From Pelotomaculum sp. PtaU1.Bin035 (GTDB lineage: Bacteria > Bacillota > Desulfotomaculia > Desulfotomaculales > Pelotomaculaceae), in the NCBI GenBank assembly GCA_002067965.1, contig MVRN01000033.1, positions 21,991-85,990 on the forward strand: DNA of 64,000 nucleotides, in the 5' to 3' direction. Both the position numbers and the translations under genes were made by a program. The notes beneath the pieces are model-generated. The model was not told where the DNA came from. It saw only the letters and a program-made list of their open reading frames with translations, and did no database searches. Every line of letters begins with the position of its first letter. The stretch's first letter is position 1. Of this stretch, positions 9,496 to 18,170 are shown one piece after another.

Positions 9496-10032
9496 GTGAG
9501 CAGGGTTTGCCTTGTTATCTTGATAATAATAATACTTCTGCTTTTTCTTTCTCTCACTGCAGCAAGGGTCCGGTTTTGCTATTCAAGGTGGGGGTGGGAC
9601 GATAAGCTTACGCTGGGATTTTCTTTGTGGAGCGGGTTGTTTTATTACCAATTTGAACTTCCGGCAATCCAGATGAAAAAAAAGAAAAGGTGGAACGTCT
9701 CTAATATTGTTAAAGATTCACGTATTTATAGCACAGCCTTTTACTACTTGCTGGAGAAGGTTCAGTTGCGCCGGTTTTCCTGGCGGACAGAGATAGGGGC
9801 GGGGGATCCTTGTCAAACTGGACTTATTACTGGGGCGGCCTGGGGTGTGAAAGGATTTATTTTAACCGTAATTTATCGTTTAATTTCACCAGGCGGCGCC
9901 AGGCCGGTGGTGGAAATTACGCCAAATTTTGAGAAGACATGCTTTAATACTGTTTTGGACTGTATATTCGAGATCCGGCTTGGCTACCTTTTTATCACGG
10001 GTTTCAAAGCCTTTTTATTAAGGTACAGATAA
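9496..10032 (+). CDS. DUF2953 domain-containing membrane protein
   Basis: Protein of 178 residues with an N-terminal transmembrane segment (about residues 4-23) and a basic KKKKR patch near residue 58. It matches the DUF2953 pattern known from spore formers, where the gene often sits just before gerW. Here gerW lies 8.7 kb away, with the end-joining island in between, which suggests that the island split an ancestral pair (inference). Start GTG. No enzymatic motif is visible. Confidence 0.7.
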   Translation: MSRVCLVILIIIILLLFLSLTAARVRFCYSRWGWDDKLTLGFSLWSGLFYYQFELPAIQMKKKKRWNVSNIVKDSRIYSTAFYYLLEKVQLRRFSWRTEIGAGDPCQTGLITGAAWGVKGFILTVIYRLISPGGARPVVEITPNFEKTCFNTVLDCIFEIRLGYLFITGFKAFLLRYR

Positions 10033-10123
10033 ATTTACCTTTAGCTGCTTGCTAATGTTAAGGTATGGTTGGGGAATATATTGGGGGTGGCGCTATAATT
10101 TTTTTAGTTCAGTGGTAGGATTT

Positions 10124-10330
10124 ATAGATATCCTGGAAAAATATATACTATTAATTTACATGAAGACTATTATATTTGAGTCCTATGCTGCTAGCCGTAT
10201 TCATGAAAATAATGACATTGATATGGCCATAGTTAGTCCTGAGTTGGGGTATGATCGGATAGAGGAAATGATATTAACATCACAAAGTGCATATAATGCA
10301 CACGGGGAAATTAATACGAGGGCGGATTAG
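10124..10330 (+). pseudogene. relic of a MNT-type nucleotidyltransferase
   Basis: The open frame spans 10049-10330, but only the part from about 10124 looks like a known fold. IIFESYAASRIHENND followed by IDMAIVSPELG mirrors the minimal nucleotidyltransferase pattern FGSYARG...HxxSDIDLAVVSP. The essential GS pair is ES here, and the rest of the family's C-terminal half is missing. No convincing ribosome site precedes it. The DxD pair (NDIDMA) is retained. The end overlaps the region before the SIR2-like gene. It is best read as a decayed antitoxin/nucleotidyltransferase gene. Confidence 0.55.
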
Positions 10331-10331
10331 T

Positions 10332-11303
10332 GTGAAGACTGTTTACGTTTTTGGAGCAGGTGCTTCGGCTGCGGAGGGTGCTCCGGTGCTGCGCGACTTT
10401 CTTAAAATAGCCTACCGGTTTTTCAAAGAAGAGAATTACAGTACTGAACTGGATATTGTTTGGGAGTTTCTCAAACACTTTCACGGTTCCGGGACTATGA
10501 TACGCCATGCTGACGAGCTTGACAGGTTTCCGGGGTTGGAAGAAATATTCAACATTGTTGACTGGTCTTTGCTCCAGAACCAGGCGTTTTCGATCAGGTT
10601 TTCCAGGGCACGGTTACATGAATTAAAAACGGCTTTAGTTAAACTCATCAGCATGACCCTCGATAAGTCGCTCCACTCATATAACGGTATTCACCAGTCT
10701 TTTGTATCCGAGGTAATCAGGGGCGGCGAGGAGATCTCTACTTTTATATCTCTTAATTATGATATTGTTCTCGATAATGCCATTCGAACCACCGGATACG
10801 CTCCGGAATACGGTTTCTACGGCAACCACTCGGATCATCAGGATTGCCGGAGGGGAATCCCGCTCTATAAACTGCACGGTTCTTTGAACTGGTCCTTTTG
10901 TCCCCTTTGCGGTGAAATTTCGGAACATAACGAGAAGGTTGCGCACCTTCTCTTTAAAGATAAATTTTCAATCACTTGCCTGAACTGCGGCAGTGATAAT
11001 TCCCAGGCGATCATCATAGCGCCGACTTTATATAAGTCTTACAATATTAACAGGCTGCAAAACATTTGGGATTGCGCGGGCAAGTCAATTAGCTTGTCCG
11101 ACCGGCTGGTCTTTATCGGCTATTCCCTGGCCCCGGCAGATACTTCAATTATAGCGACAATCAAGAGGGCTCTTAACACAAGGAATAAAAAACGTGAGAT
11201 AGTAGTGATAAACCCGAACGAAGAGGTGTGCCGCCGCTACAAACAGATTTTCGGGGAAAGTTGCCGCGTGCTTTGTCAAAAGTTTACGGGAGAGCAAACG
11301 TAA
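10332..11303 (+). CDS. SIR2-like domain protein with zinc ribbon
   Basis: Protein of 323 residues. VYVFGAGAS (residues 4-12) is the NAD-binding glycine loop of SIR2-like proteins, SLNYDIVLD and YKLHGSLNW carry the conserved Asn-Asp and catalytic-type His positions, and FIGYSLAPAD closes the Rossmann fold. CPLCG and CLNCG form a likely zinc ribbon. GTG 10332 is chosen because GAGGG lies before it and the homology starts at once. Such proteins can be NADases in anti-phage defence or simple deacylase relatives; sequence alone does not decide. It is followed 30 bases later by recQ. Confidence 0.75.
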   Translation: MKTVYVFGAGASAAEGAPVLRDFLKIAYRFFKEENYSTELDIVWEFLKHFHGSGTMIRHADELDRFPGLEEIFNIVDWSLLQNQAFSIRFSRARLHELKTALVKLISMTLDKSLHSYNGIHQSFVSEVIRGGEEISTFISLNYDIVLDNAIRTTGYAPEYGFYGNHSDHQDCRRGIPLYKLHGSLNWSFCPLCGEISEHNEKVAHLLFKDKFSITCLNCGSDNSQAIIIAPTLYKSYNINRLQNIWDCAGKSISLSDRLVFIGYSLAPADTSIIATIKRALNTRNKKREIVVINPNEEVCRRYKQIFGESCRVLCQKFTGEQT

Positions 11304-11333
11304 AATATTCTATTAAGCACCGGAGGTATTGTT

Positions 11334-13181
11334 ATGGGAACAAAGCAAAGCTTAGAGGAAGTTTTACAAAGGATCTTTGATTTTGACTGTTTCCGCCCGG
11401 GACAAAAAGAAGTAATCGAAGCTGCTCTTGCGGGAGATGACGTGTTGGCGGTAATGCCTACCGGGAGTGGAAAATCACTGTGTTACCAGTTGCCGGCTTT
11501 GCTGCTTCCGGGCTTGACGCTGGTGGTTTCTCCCCTTGTTGCGTTGATGAAGGACCAGGTGGACAACCTTGAGGAAAGGAACTTGTTCAAGGCTACTATG
11601 CTCAATAGCCAGCTTGGTATGGAAGATTACAGGGTTAGAATGCATGGTATACGCAACAATAGTTATAAATTAATTTATGTTGCTCCGGAGCGACTGCGTA
11701 ACAAGTATTTTGCCGAGTTGTTCGCTGAATTGGGAATAGACTTGCTGGTTGTGGATGAAGCCCATTGTATTTCCCAGTGGGGGCACGATTTCCGGCCGGA
11801 TTACCTCCGCGTAAAGGAGTTTTACGGTCAACTGCCGCGGCGTCCCTGTATTATAGCCCTGACTGCCACAGCTACGCCGGAAGTTAAGCAGGATATTCTA
11901 AACCAGCTTGGCATTCAAGATGCCAGGATGGTACTCGCAGGCAGCGACCGGCCAAACTTGTTCATTTCTGTGAAAAGGATAGCGCGCGAACAGGAGAAGC
12001 GGGCGGCTTTGAAGGATTTTTTAAAGGAGCGGCAGGGGAGCGGAATTATTTACGCTGCTACCAGGAAAGAGAGCGAGACTGTGGCCGTATGGATACGTGA
12101 TAGATTGGGTATTCCCACAGCTTGTTACCATGCCGGGCTGACTCCTGCCGAGCGCTCCAGGGTGCAGGACGCCTTTGTCAGGGAAGAGGTAAGGGTGGTT
12201 GTCGCCACTAATGCTTTCGGAATGGGGATAGATAAAGCTAATATACGTTACGTTATCCACTATAACCTCCCGGCGACCTTGGAAGCGTTTTACCAGGAGA
12301 TCGGAAGGGCCGGGCGTGATGGCCTGCCGGCCCAATGCCTGCTGTTGTTTTCTTTAAAAGATAAGAGGCTGCAAGAATGGATCATTGATAAGGATGCTGT
12401 CACCAGTGAAGATCTAGCTTCATTTTGGCGAGCTTGCGCCAAGTATTCTGAAGGTGGACAGGCTGCTATACCGCTTGCCTGGCTGGAACGGTCCGGCCTG
12501 TCTGAAATCAAACAGCGCCTGGTTGTCAGTATGCTTGAACGGCTTCAGGCGGTTAAATTAATTGATCGTGACGGAGATTTTTTGTACTTGGAGCCGGGAC
12601 CACAGCGCCCCGTGCCTGCGGCAGTGAGGGCTGCATTGCAGGAAGTGGAAAAGCGGCAGGTATACCGCAAGGATAAGTTATCCGCCATGATGAACTGGGC
12701 GAATACTACCGGTTGCAGAAGGAACCTGTTGATGGAGTACTTCGGCGAAAAACCGGAAGGCAAAACAAAACCTTGTTGCGACAGCTGTCTGGCTATAGCT
12801 GCAGGCAGGATGGAATTTTCGCAAGAACCGTTGTTAGCGCTCGCTTGTATAGCTGAACTGCCGCGCGGAGTAGGCCGGAAGAAACTTGCCTGCATTCTCC
12901 GGGGTGTTTCTTCGGGTAATACGTCGGTTATTGGGTATGCCCATCTGAATTGTTACCGCAGCCTGGCCGGTAGGGGCGAGAAAAATGTTCTGGAAATGAT
13001 CGACCGGCTCCTGGCGGACGGTTATCTTGCCTTGAATGGTACGGAGTACCCGGTGGTAGTTTTAACTAAGCAGGGTAGAGAGGCTTTGAAGAAAAGAGAA
13101 CCCCTCCCAATAGGTATAAAAATGAGTCCAAATAAAGAAGATAATATAATAATTGAATCGCTAGAACAAGACAGGGGATAA
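11334..13181 (+). CDS. recQ: RecQ family ATP-dependent DNA helicase
   Basis: Superfamily 2 helicase of 615 residues that unwinds DNA 3' to 5' in recombination and repair. It has Walker A PTGSGKS (42-48), DEAH (141-144), the aromatic-rich loop around CISQWGHDF, a helicase C-terminal domain with NAFGMGIDK and QEIGRAGRDG, and a Zn-binding four-cysteine cluster (CRRN...PCCDSC). A winged-helix RQC-like part follows, and no HRDC domain is evident. CGGAGG precedes the ATG. It is in line with the SIR2-like, ku and ligD genes, making a repair-oriented operon likely. Confidence 0.92.
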   Translation: MGTKQSLEEVLQRIFDFDCFRPGQKEVIEAALAGDDVLAVMPTGSGKSLCYQLPALLLPGLTLVVSPLVALMKDQVDNLEERNLFKATMLNSQLGMEDYRVRMHGIRNNSYKLIYVAPERLRNKYFAELFAELGIDLLVVDEAHCISQWGHDFRPDYLRVKEFYGQLPRRPCIIALTATATPEVKQDILNQLGIQDARMVLAGSDRPNLFISVKRIAREQEKRAALKDFLKERQGSGIIYAATRKESETVAVWIRDRLGIPTACYHAGLTPAERSRVQDAFVREEVRVVVATNAFGMGIDKANIRYVIHYNLPATLEAFYQEIGRAGRDGLPAQCLLLFSLKDKRLQEWIIDKDAVTSEDLASFWRACAKYSEGGQAAIPLAWLERSGLSEIKQRLVVSMLERLQAVKLIDRDGDFLYLEPGPQRPVPAAVRAALQEVEKRQVYRKDKLSAMMNWANTTGCRRNLLMEYFGEKPEGKTKPCCDSCLAIAAGRMEFSQEPLLALACIAELPRGVGRKKLACILRGVSSGNTSVIGYAHLNCYRSLAGRGEKNVLEMIDRLLADGYLALNGTEYPVVVLTKQGREALKKREPLPIGIKMSPNKEDNIIIESLEQDRG

Positions 13182-13198
13182 CATCTAAAAATTGAAAC

Positions 13199-14050
13199 GT
13201 GGTGAGAAAAATTCGCCCAATCTGGAAAGGCGCATTAAGTTTCGGTTTGGTTTATATGCCAGTGAAACTTTATGCCGCTGCTGAACAAAAGGACATTAGA
13301 TTTAATTACCTGCATGCAAAATGTAAAAATCCTGTACGGTACAAGCGTTATTGCCCATATTGCCGGTCTGAAGTCTCTATGGAGGAAATCGTTAAAGGAT
13401 ACGAGTATGAAAAAGGGAAATACGTCATTATTAAAGAGGAAGACCTTGAAAAGCTCTCAGAGAATGAGGGCGGCAAGAGCATAGAAATCCTGGATTTTGT
13501 TAACCTTGCGGAAATCGACCCGGTTTATTATGAAAAGGCATATTATCTGGCTCCCGGCGAGGGGGGCGCCAAGGTTTATGAACTTTTCAAAAGGGCTATA
13601 GCTGAAACCGGCAAAGTGGCAGTGGCCAGAGTGCTCATCCGCAGCCGGGAAGCTTTAGCCGCGATCAGGGTAAGCGGGAATATTCTGATTATGAGTACCA
13701 TGCATTACCCGGACGAAATAAGGCAGGCCGGTGTTCTGCCGGAGTTGAATTACACAGTAAATTTGCATGAAAATGAAGTAAAAATGGCAGTTAGCCTGAT
13801 TAACAGCCTGTCGGCTGAATTCCAGCCGGAGAAATATACAGACGCATACAGGAAATCCCTCATAGAGGAAATCCAGGCCAGAATAGCCGGCGAGGCTGTA
13901 GAAGTGCCTGTAAAGCCGGAAGCGGGCAAGTTTGTTGACCTAATGGAAGCGCTAAGGGCAAGCATAGAACTGGCCAGGGAAGAACGGGAGAAACAAGGGA
14001 AAACATTAAAAGAAGCTAAACCGGAAAAGGCGAAGCGAAAGACGTCTTAG
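13199..14050 (+). CDS. ku: bacterial Ku DNA-end-binding protein
   Basis: Ku homodimer subunit of 283 residues, the usual bacterial size. The Ku core is evident from IWKGALSFGLV, YCPYC and GYEYEKGKYV. The lysine-rich tail (KEAKPEKAKRK) is typical of DNA- and LigD-interacting C termini. Ku binds double-strand ends and recruits LigD for non-homologous end joining. In Bacillus this pathway protects germinating spores, which suits a spore former. Two adjacent GTG codons (13199, 13202) are possible starts; the ribosome site is weak. The ligase gene starts 6 bases after its stop. Confidence 0.93.
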   Translation: MVRKIRPIWKGALSFGLVYMPVKLYAAAEQKDIRFNYLHAKCKNPVRYKRYCPYCRSEVSMEEIVKGYEYEKGKYVIIKEEDLEKLSENEGGKSIEILDFVNLAEIDPVYYEKAYYLAPGEGGAKVYELFKRAIAETGKVAVARVLIRSREALAAIRVSGNILIMSTMHYPDEIRQAGVLPELNYTVNLHENEVKMAVSLINSLSAEFQPEKYTDAYRKSLIEEIQARIAGEAVEVPVKPEAGKFVDLMEALRASIELAREEREKQGKTLKEAKPEKAKRKTS

Positions 14051-14055
14051 GGCAG

Positions 14056-15021
14056 GTGAAACTTGTTATAAAAAATGAAAAATTACCTCTATTGCGTCCA
14101 ATGCTGGCGGTAAGCTCCAAGCCTTTTGACAGCGCCGGGCACCTGTACGAAATAAAGTGGGACGGTTACCGCAGCCTTGCCTATCTGGACGGCGGGACAA
14201 TAATCCGTTCCCGAAATTTGATCGAGTTAAGCAGTAAATTTCCCGAACTAAGCGGATTGCATAATAAAGTAAAGCGGCATCCGGCAATTATTGATGGTGA
14301 GATAGTTGTTTTTGAAAATGGGAAGCCTTCCTTTGCCAAACTTCAGTCGGGCGGCAGGATGGACATAACTGAGCGAAATAGCCGGGTTTGCGCGTGCCCG
14401 GCTGTTTTCATCGCTTTCGATGTACTTTTTTCTGACGGAAAGTCATTGATGGAACTGCCCCTGTTGGAAAGAAAAAAGATTCTAAATGATATGGTTACGC
14501 CCGGAGACGACGTTTTTATATCCCAGTACATTCTTGGCGGCGGTATTGACTTTTACAATGCTTGTGCCAAAGAAGGGCTGGAGGGCGTCGTTGCCAAAAA
14601 ACTGGAAAGTGTATACAAACCGGGCCGCCGTTCAGCTTACTGGAGAAAATTCAGACATACCAGGGAGGCTGACTTAATCATATGCGGCTATCAACCCGGC
14701 AGGTCCGGACAAGGCCTTGGTTCACTCGTTCTTGGTGGAAAAAGGGAGGGGAAATTGGTTTATCAGGGTAAAGTGGGAACGGGTTTTAGTTTCCGGGAGG
14801 CTGAGGCGTTGCTCGACGGATTGCGCAAAATTGAAGTGGCGGAGGCTCCCCTGGGCGTTCCCGGGGAGGAAAGAGGACGTACGAGGTGGGTACGCCCATT
14901 ATTGGTTTGTTCGGTAAATTACCTTACTACCACAGCCGACGGTTGCCTCCGCCACCCCATTTACCGGGGTATGCGCAGGGACAAGTCTCCGGGCGAATGC
15001 CCCGCTGTGACGGAAGAGTAA
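14056..15021 (+). CDS. ligD: ATP-dependent DNA ligase, LigD ligase-domain type
   Basis: Stand-alone ligase domain of 321 residues that seals breaks for Ku-dependent end joining. Adenylation motif I is KWDG (Lys34-Gly37). Motif III-like IAFDVLF, EGVVAKK (motif IV) and the YWRKFR region with lysine of motif V are in order, followed by an OB-fold part with RPLLVCSVNY. In many bacteria the ligase is fused to polymerase and nuclease domains; here the polymerase is a separate gene at 16694 and no 3'-phosphoesterase domain is seen. GTG start 6 bases after ku. Confidence 0.92.
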   Translation: MKLVIKNEKLPLLRPMLAVSSKPFDSAGHLYEIKWDGYRSLAYLDGGTIIRSRNLIELSSKFPELSGLHNKVKRHPAIIDGEIVVFENGKPSFAKLQSGGRMDITERNSRVCACPAVFIAFDVLFSDGKSLMELPLLERKKILNDMVTPGDDVFISQYILGGGIDFYNACAKEGLEGVVAKKLESVYKPGRRSAYWRKFRHTREADLIICGYQPGRSGQGLGSLVLGGKREGKLVYQGKVGTGFSFREAEALLDGLRKIEVAEAPLGVPGEERGRTRWVRPLLVCSVNYLTTTADGCLRHPIYRGMRRDKSPGECPAVTEE

Positions 15022-15101
15022 AGCCGTGGAAAAAAATGAGGTACCGTTCATCCAAAGTATCAATATAATGTCATAAGAACCTTCCTTTGGGGGTATTTGA
15101 C

Positions 15102-16424
15102 ATGATCCAATCTGCCTTCCGGAATCTGGTTGCCGGTGTTGATGCAAAAATACCGCTTCAAAATGGCAACTGGGTTACTTCAATTAATATGGATAATGCC
15201 GCCACTACACCGCCGTTTGTTCACACTTTGCAAGAAATTGTTAATTTTGCCCCTATGTATTCCTCTATTCACCGCGGTTCAGGGTATAAGTCCCGGCTTT
15301 CAACTGAATTATTTGAAACGTCAAGATCAATTATAGCAAACTTCGTCAAAGCGGATCCTAATCATGACACGGTAATTTTCGTAAAGAATACAACGGAGGC
15401 AATAAATAAGTTGTCTTACCGGCTTTGCGAAGGAAAAAGAAAAAATGTAATTTTGTCAACAGAAATGGAACATCACTCTAATGATCTTCCCTGGAGAAAC
15501 AGGTATCATGTTGATTATGTTGAAATAGATGATGACGGGAGGCTATGCCTAGATAGCTTAGTTAATAAATTGAGTAAATATAAAAAAGCTGTAAAATTAG
15601 TAGCAGTCACCGGGGCTTCAAATGTTACCGGTTATGTCAACCCTATTTATGAAATAGCAGAAATAACCCACAAATTTAATGCAAAAGTACTTGTCGACGG
15701 AGCTCAACTGGCCCCTCATGCTCAAATAGACATGAAGACCTTCAATTCTCCCCAACACATCGATTACCTTGCATTTTCCGGCCATAAAATGTATGCGCCT
15801 TTTGGGACAGGGGTTCTAATAGGTCCAAAAGAAACCTTTGAAAAAGGCGCCCCCGAATATGCCGGGGGCGGCACCGTACGGGCTGTTACCCGGACTAATA
15901 TAATATGGGATGACCCGCCGAATAAAGAAGAAGCGGGGACACCCAATGTGATGGGAGTACTTGGTCTACAAGCCGCGATTAAAACATTAAGCATGATTGG
16001 TATGCAGGACATCAGCAATTACGAATTCGGATTATGGAATTATACTGTAGAAAACTTAAAAAAAATACCCGGTCTCCGTCTTCATTGCGAAACAGATCCC
16101 GTCAAACCAAGGATAGGAGTCATCCCCTTCAACCTCGACGGAATCCACCATGCCTTGGTAGCTGATATCCTGGCTGGAGAAGCCGGCATCGCAGTCCGCA
16201 GCGGTTGTTTTTGTGCCCAGCCATATGTTAGAAAACTTTTAAAGATAGCTCCCGAAGAAACAGAAACATGTATTAAAAATCATCAATCTCTCAATCGTCC
16301 GGGCATGGTTAGGGTTAGTTTCGGGCTATATAATGACTATAATGAAATTAATGTTTTAATTCAAACCCTCTGCCGTATCGTAGAATTTAAAGACTATTAC
16401 ATTCAAAAATACATGAATGTTTAA
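15102..16424 (+). CDS. class V aminotransferase, SufS/cysteine desulfurase-like
   Basis: PLP enzyme of 440 residues. MDNAATTPP marks the N-terminal arm, FSGHKMYAPFGTG holds the PLP lysine, and RSGCFCAQPYV resembles the SufS active-site loop RxGxxCAQP that carries the catalytic cysteine. It could release sulfur from cysteine or act on another amino acid. ATG 15102 is chosen because GGGGGT lies 8 bases before it. The gene interrupts the ligD ligase and polymerase genes and is more A+T-rich than both, a sign of separate acquisition. No sufB/iscU-type scaffold gene is adjacent. Confidence 0.8.
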   Translation: MIQSAFRNLVAGVDAKIPLQNGNWVTSINMDNAATTPPFVHTLQEIVNFAPMYSSIHRGSGYKSRLSTELFETSRSIIANFVKADPNHDTVIFVKNTTEAINKLSYRLCEGKRKNVILSTEMEHHSNDLPWRNRYHVDYVEIDDDGRLCLDSLVNKLSKYKKAVKLVAVTGASNVTGYVNPIYEIAEITHKFNAKVLVDGAQLAPHAQIDMKTFNSPQHIDYLAFSGHKMYAPFGTGVLIGPKETFEKGAPEYAGGGTVRAVTRTNIIWDDPPNKEEAGTPNVMGVLGLQAAIKTLSMIGMQDISNYEFGLWNYTVENLKKIPGLRLHCETDPVKPRIGVIPFNLDGIHHALVADILAGEAGIAVRSGCFCAQPYVRKLLKIAPEETETCIKNHQSLNRPGMVRVSFGLYNDYNEINVLIQTLCRIVEFKDYYIQKYMNV

Positions 16425-16654
16425 TATGAATTTTTGTAATTTAAGACGGTTATTGTAATCAATATTATGGTTATATTATAAGATAGCAGTTCTCCAGTGG
16501 ACGCGTCTACGGTTATAACCATCCACTCCAGGTTTGACTCGTCCCCGCTCTGCCAGTCAAAACGCCAGGTTTTTTGGTCCTTGAGCAAATAATCTTGCTC
16601 CAGCCTGCTGTCGGTAAGGGTATAGCCTTCAGGTACTTGAAAAGAATTAAAGAT
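16421..16654 (-). pseudogene. relic of a YcdB/YcdC (DUF4901-like) protein
   Basis: The minus strand stays open for about 77 codons from 16654 down to a TAA at 16421-16423. It reads GYTLTDSRL, then WRFDWQSG and WMVITVDASTGELLSYN. The VDAxTGEhLSYN ending is the hallmark of YcdB/YcdC repeat domains in secreted Firmicute proteins. There is no start codon near its upstream end and an in-frame stop lies just before it, so only a fragment of one domain survives. Its stop overlaps the stop of the + strand aminotransferase gene. It explains most of the 250-base gap before the polymerase gene. Confidence 0.65.
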
Positions 16655-16693
16655 TTATAGCCCGGATAAATTTTTTGTGTGTTAGCGCTTGTT

Positions 16694-17638
16694 ATGCAAA
16701 AAACCGGGGAGACTGTAGAATTATTAAGGCAGGCGTATATTTTGAGAGAAAGAGTTGTAAATGTAAAAGGTTATGAAATAAAACTCACTAACCTTGATAA
16801 GGCAATGTGGCCGGAAGGACTGACTAAAGCCCATCTTATAGACTACTATAACCATATAGCGCCGTTCATTCTCCCTTATCTTTATAACCGGCCAATCGTT
16901 ATGAAACGTTATCCGGACGGCATTGAAGGTGAACAGTTCTACCAGAAGGAGTGTCCGGATTACGCTCCAGCCTGGATAAAAAGATACCCTGTGGAACATT
17001 CCGAAAAGGTTGTAAACTATATTATATGTAATGATATACAAACGCTAACTTGGATGGCGAATTGCGGTTGTATTGAGGTGCATGCCTGGCTGGCGCGGAT
17101 AGAAAGCCTGGAAAGCCCGGATTTAGCTGTTATGGATCTGGATCCGGCAGAAGGGGTTCCGTTCCGCGACACTCTGGAAGTGGCCCTGCTGATCCGTAGC
17201 GCTTTGGAGGAATTCAGGCTCGCTGGTTTCCCAAAAACCTCCGGGGCTGGCGGGTTGCACCTTTTTATCCCAATCAAACCGGCTTATTCGTGGCAGGAAG
17301 TTACGGCTGCCATGAAATTTGTTGCGGAAGCGGCAGCGGGAGTGTACCCGGATAAAGCCACTATTGAAAGAAAAGTTGACAAGAGGGCAGGGAAAGTATA
17401 TCTTGACTATCTGCAAAACGGCCGGGGGAAAACGATGGCTTTTCAGTACGGGTTGCGACCTTTGCCCGGGGCTCCGGTTTCAACTCCGTTGGACTGGCGG
17501 GAGGTGGAAAGAGGAGATATTCATCCGCAAGACTTTAACATGAATACGATATTTCCCCGCCTTAAATCGCTGGGGGATATTTACATCGAGGTGCTTAAAA
17601 AGAAACAAACCTTGGATAAATTATTGAAGATGGTTTAA
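16694..17638 (+). CDS. ligD: LigD-type DNA polymerase/primase domain protein
   Basis: Archaeo-eukaryotic primase-like polymerase of 314 residues that fills gaps, often with ribonucleotides, during end joining. The core begins at LTNLDKAMWPEG. The metal-binding pair is in VMDLDPAEG, and SGAGGLHLFIPI carries the histidine motif. MKRYPDGIEG is the usual early substrate motif. The start is uncertain: ATG 16694, GTG 16679 or an internal TTG are possible and no clear ribosome site is seen. It is separated from its ligase partner by an inserted aminotransferase gene and a minus-strand gene relic. Confidence 0.9.
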   Translation: MQKTGETVELLRQAYILRERVVNVKGYEIKLTNLDKAMWPEGLTKAHLIDYYNHIAPFILPYLYNRPIVMKRYPDGIEGEQFYQKECPDYAPAWIKRYPVEHSEKVVNYIICNDIQTLTWMANCGCIEVHAWLARIESLESPDLAVMDLDPAEGVPFRDTLEVALLIRSALEEFRLAGFPKTSGAGGLHLFIPIKPAYSWQEVTAAMKFVAEAAAGVYPDKATIERKVDKRAGKVYLDYLQNGRGKTMAFQYGLRPLPGAPVSTPLDWREVERGDIHPQDFNMNTIFPRLKSLGDIYIEVLKKKQTLDKLLKMV

Positions 17639-17670
17639 CGGCGCTTTGGGTATTTAATGTCAGGCTAAAT

Positions 17671-17856
17671 TCAACGCGCCCGGCCCTGCCTTTGCAGCTT
17701 TTTGTTAAGCTCATTATATTTTCTTTCTTCAACGACTATATATCCGTTAAGGGCCATTTGTAAAAACGCTTCGGTGATAATATTAAAAACCGTGTCAAAA
17801 TCTAAATTATGTCGTTTAGCTACCTTGTCAGCTAGTTGGCTGAGAGACATACTCAT
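17671..17856 (-). CDS. small hypothetical protein
   Basis: Minus-strand frame of 61 residues beginning MSMSLSQLADKV, with a helical, mixed-charge composition and a basic tail (QRQGRAR). AAGGTGG lies about 9 bases before the ATG, which supports translation. It converges on the polymerase gene. I recognise no family. The helical pattern would suit a small DNA-binding or dimerisation protein, but this is speculation. Confidence 0.5.
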   Translation of the reverse strand: MSMSLSQLADKVAKRHNLDFDTVFNIITEAFLQMALNGYIVVEERKYNELNKKLQRQGRAR

Positions 17857-18170
17857 TTTTATTTACCACCTTAAGTTTCGCCGGTAAAATTAAACACAGC
17901 TTTAACCACGCCACTTTTCCTAATACACATATTATTAGTACAATAATTATACACAAGCTATCAGTAACATAACATGTCCAGTATATTCCGTCAAGCTACC
18001 GTATACCGGATAATAATAACAACTCCTGATCCAACTTTGCTAATCAACAGTCAACAGATTGTAGGACAAGGGAATAAATCCAGGAACATAGTCCTATATG
18101 AATAGCACTTAAATCCGATTTTATTTAACAATATAATACATTATTATTAAAATACAAGCATTCCTGAATA
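17857..18170. other. A+T-rich intergenic region
   Basis: About 310 bases with no supported gene between the small minus-strand gene and the c-di-GMP riboswitch. It should contain the promoters for both directions. The only strong box seen is TATAAT at 18132-18137. Confidence 0.5.
18109..18137 (+). promoter_or_regulatory. candidate promoter for the riboswitch transcript
   Basis: TATAAT at 18132-18137 is a consensus -10 box about 34 bases before the riboswitch. The -35 region (TTAAAT at 18109-18114, 17-base spacing) is weak. Confidence 0.4.
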
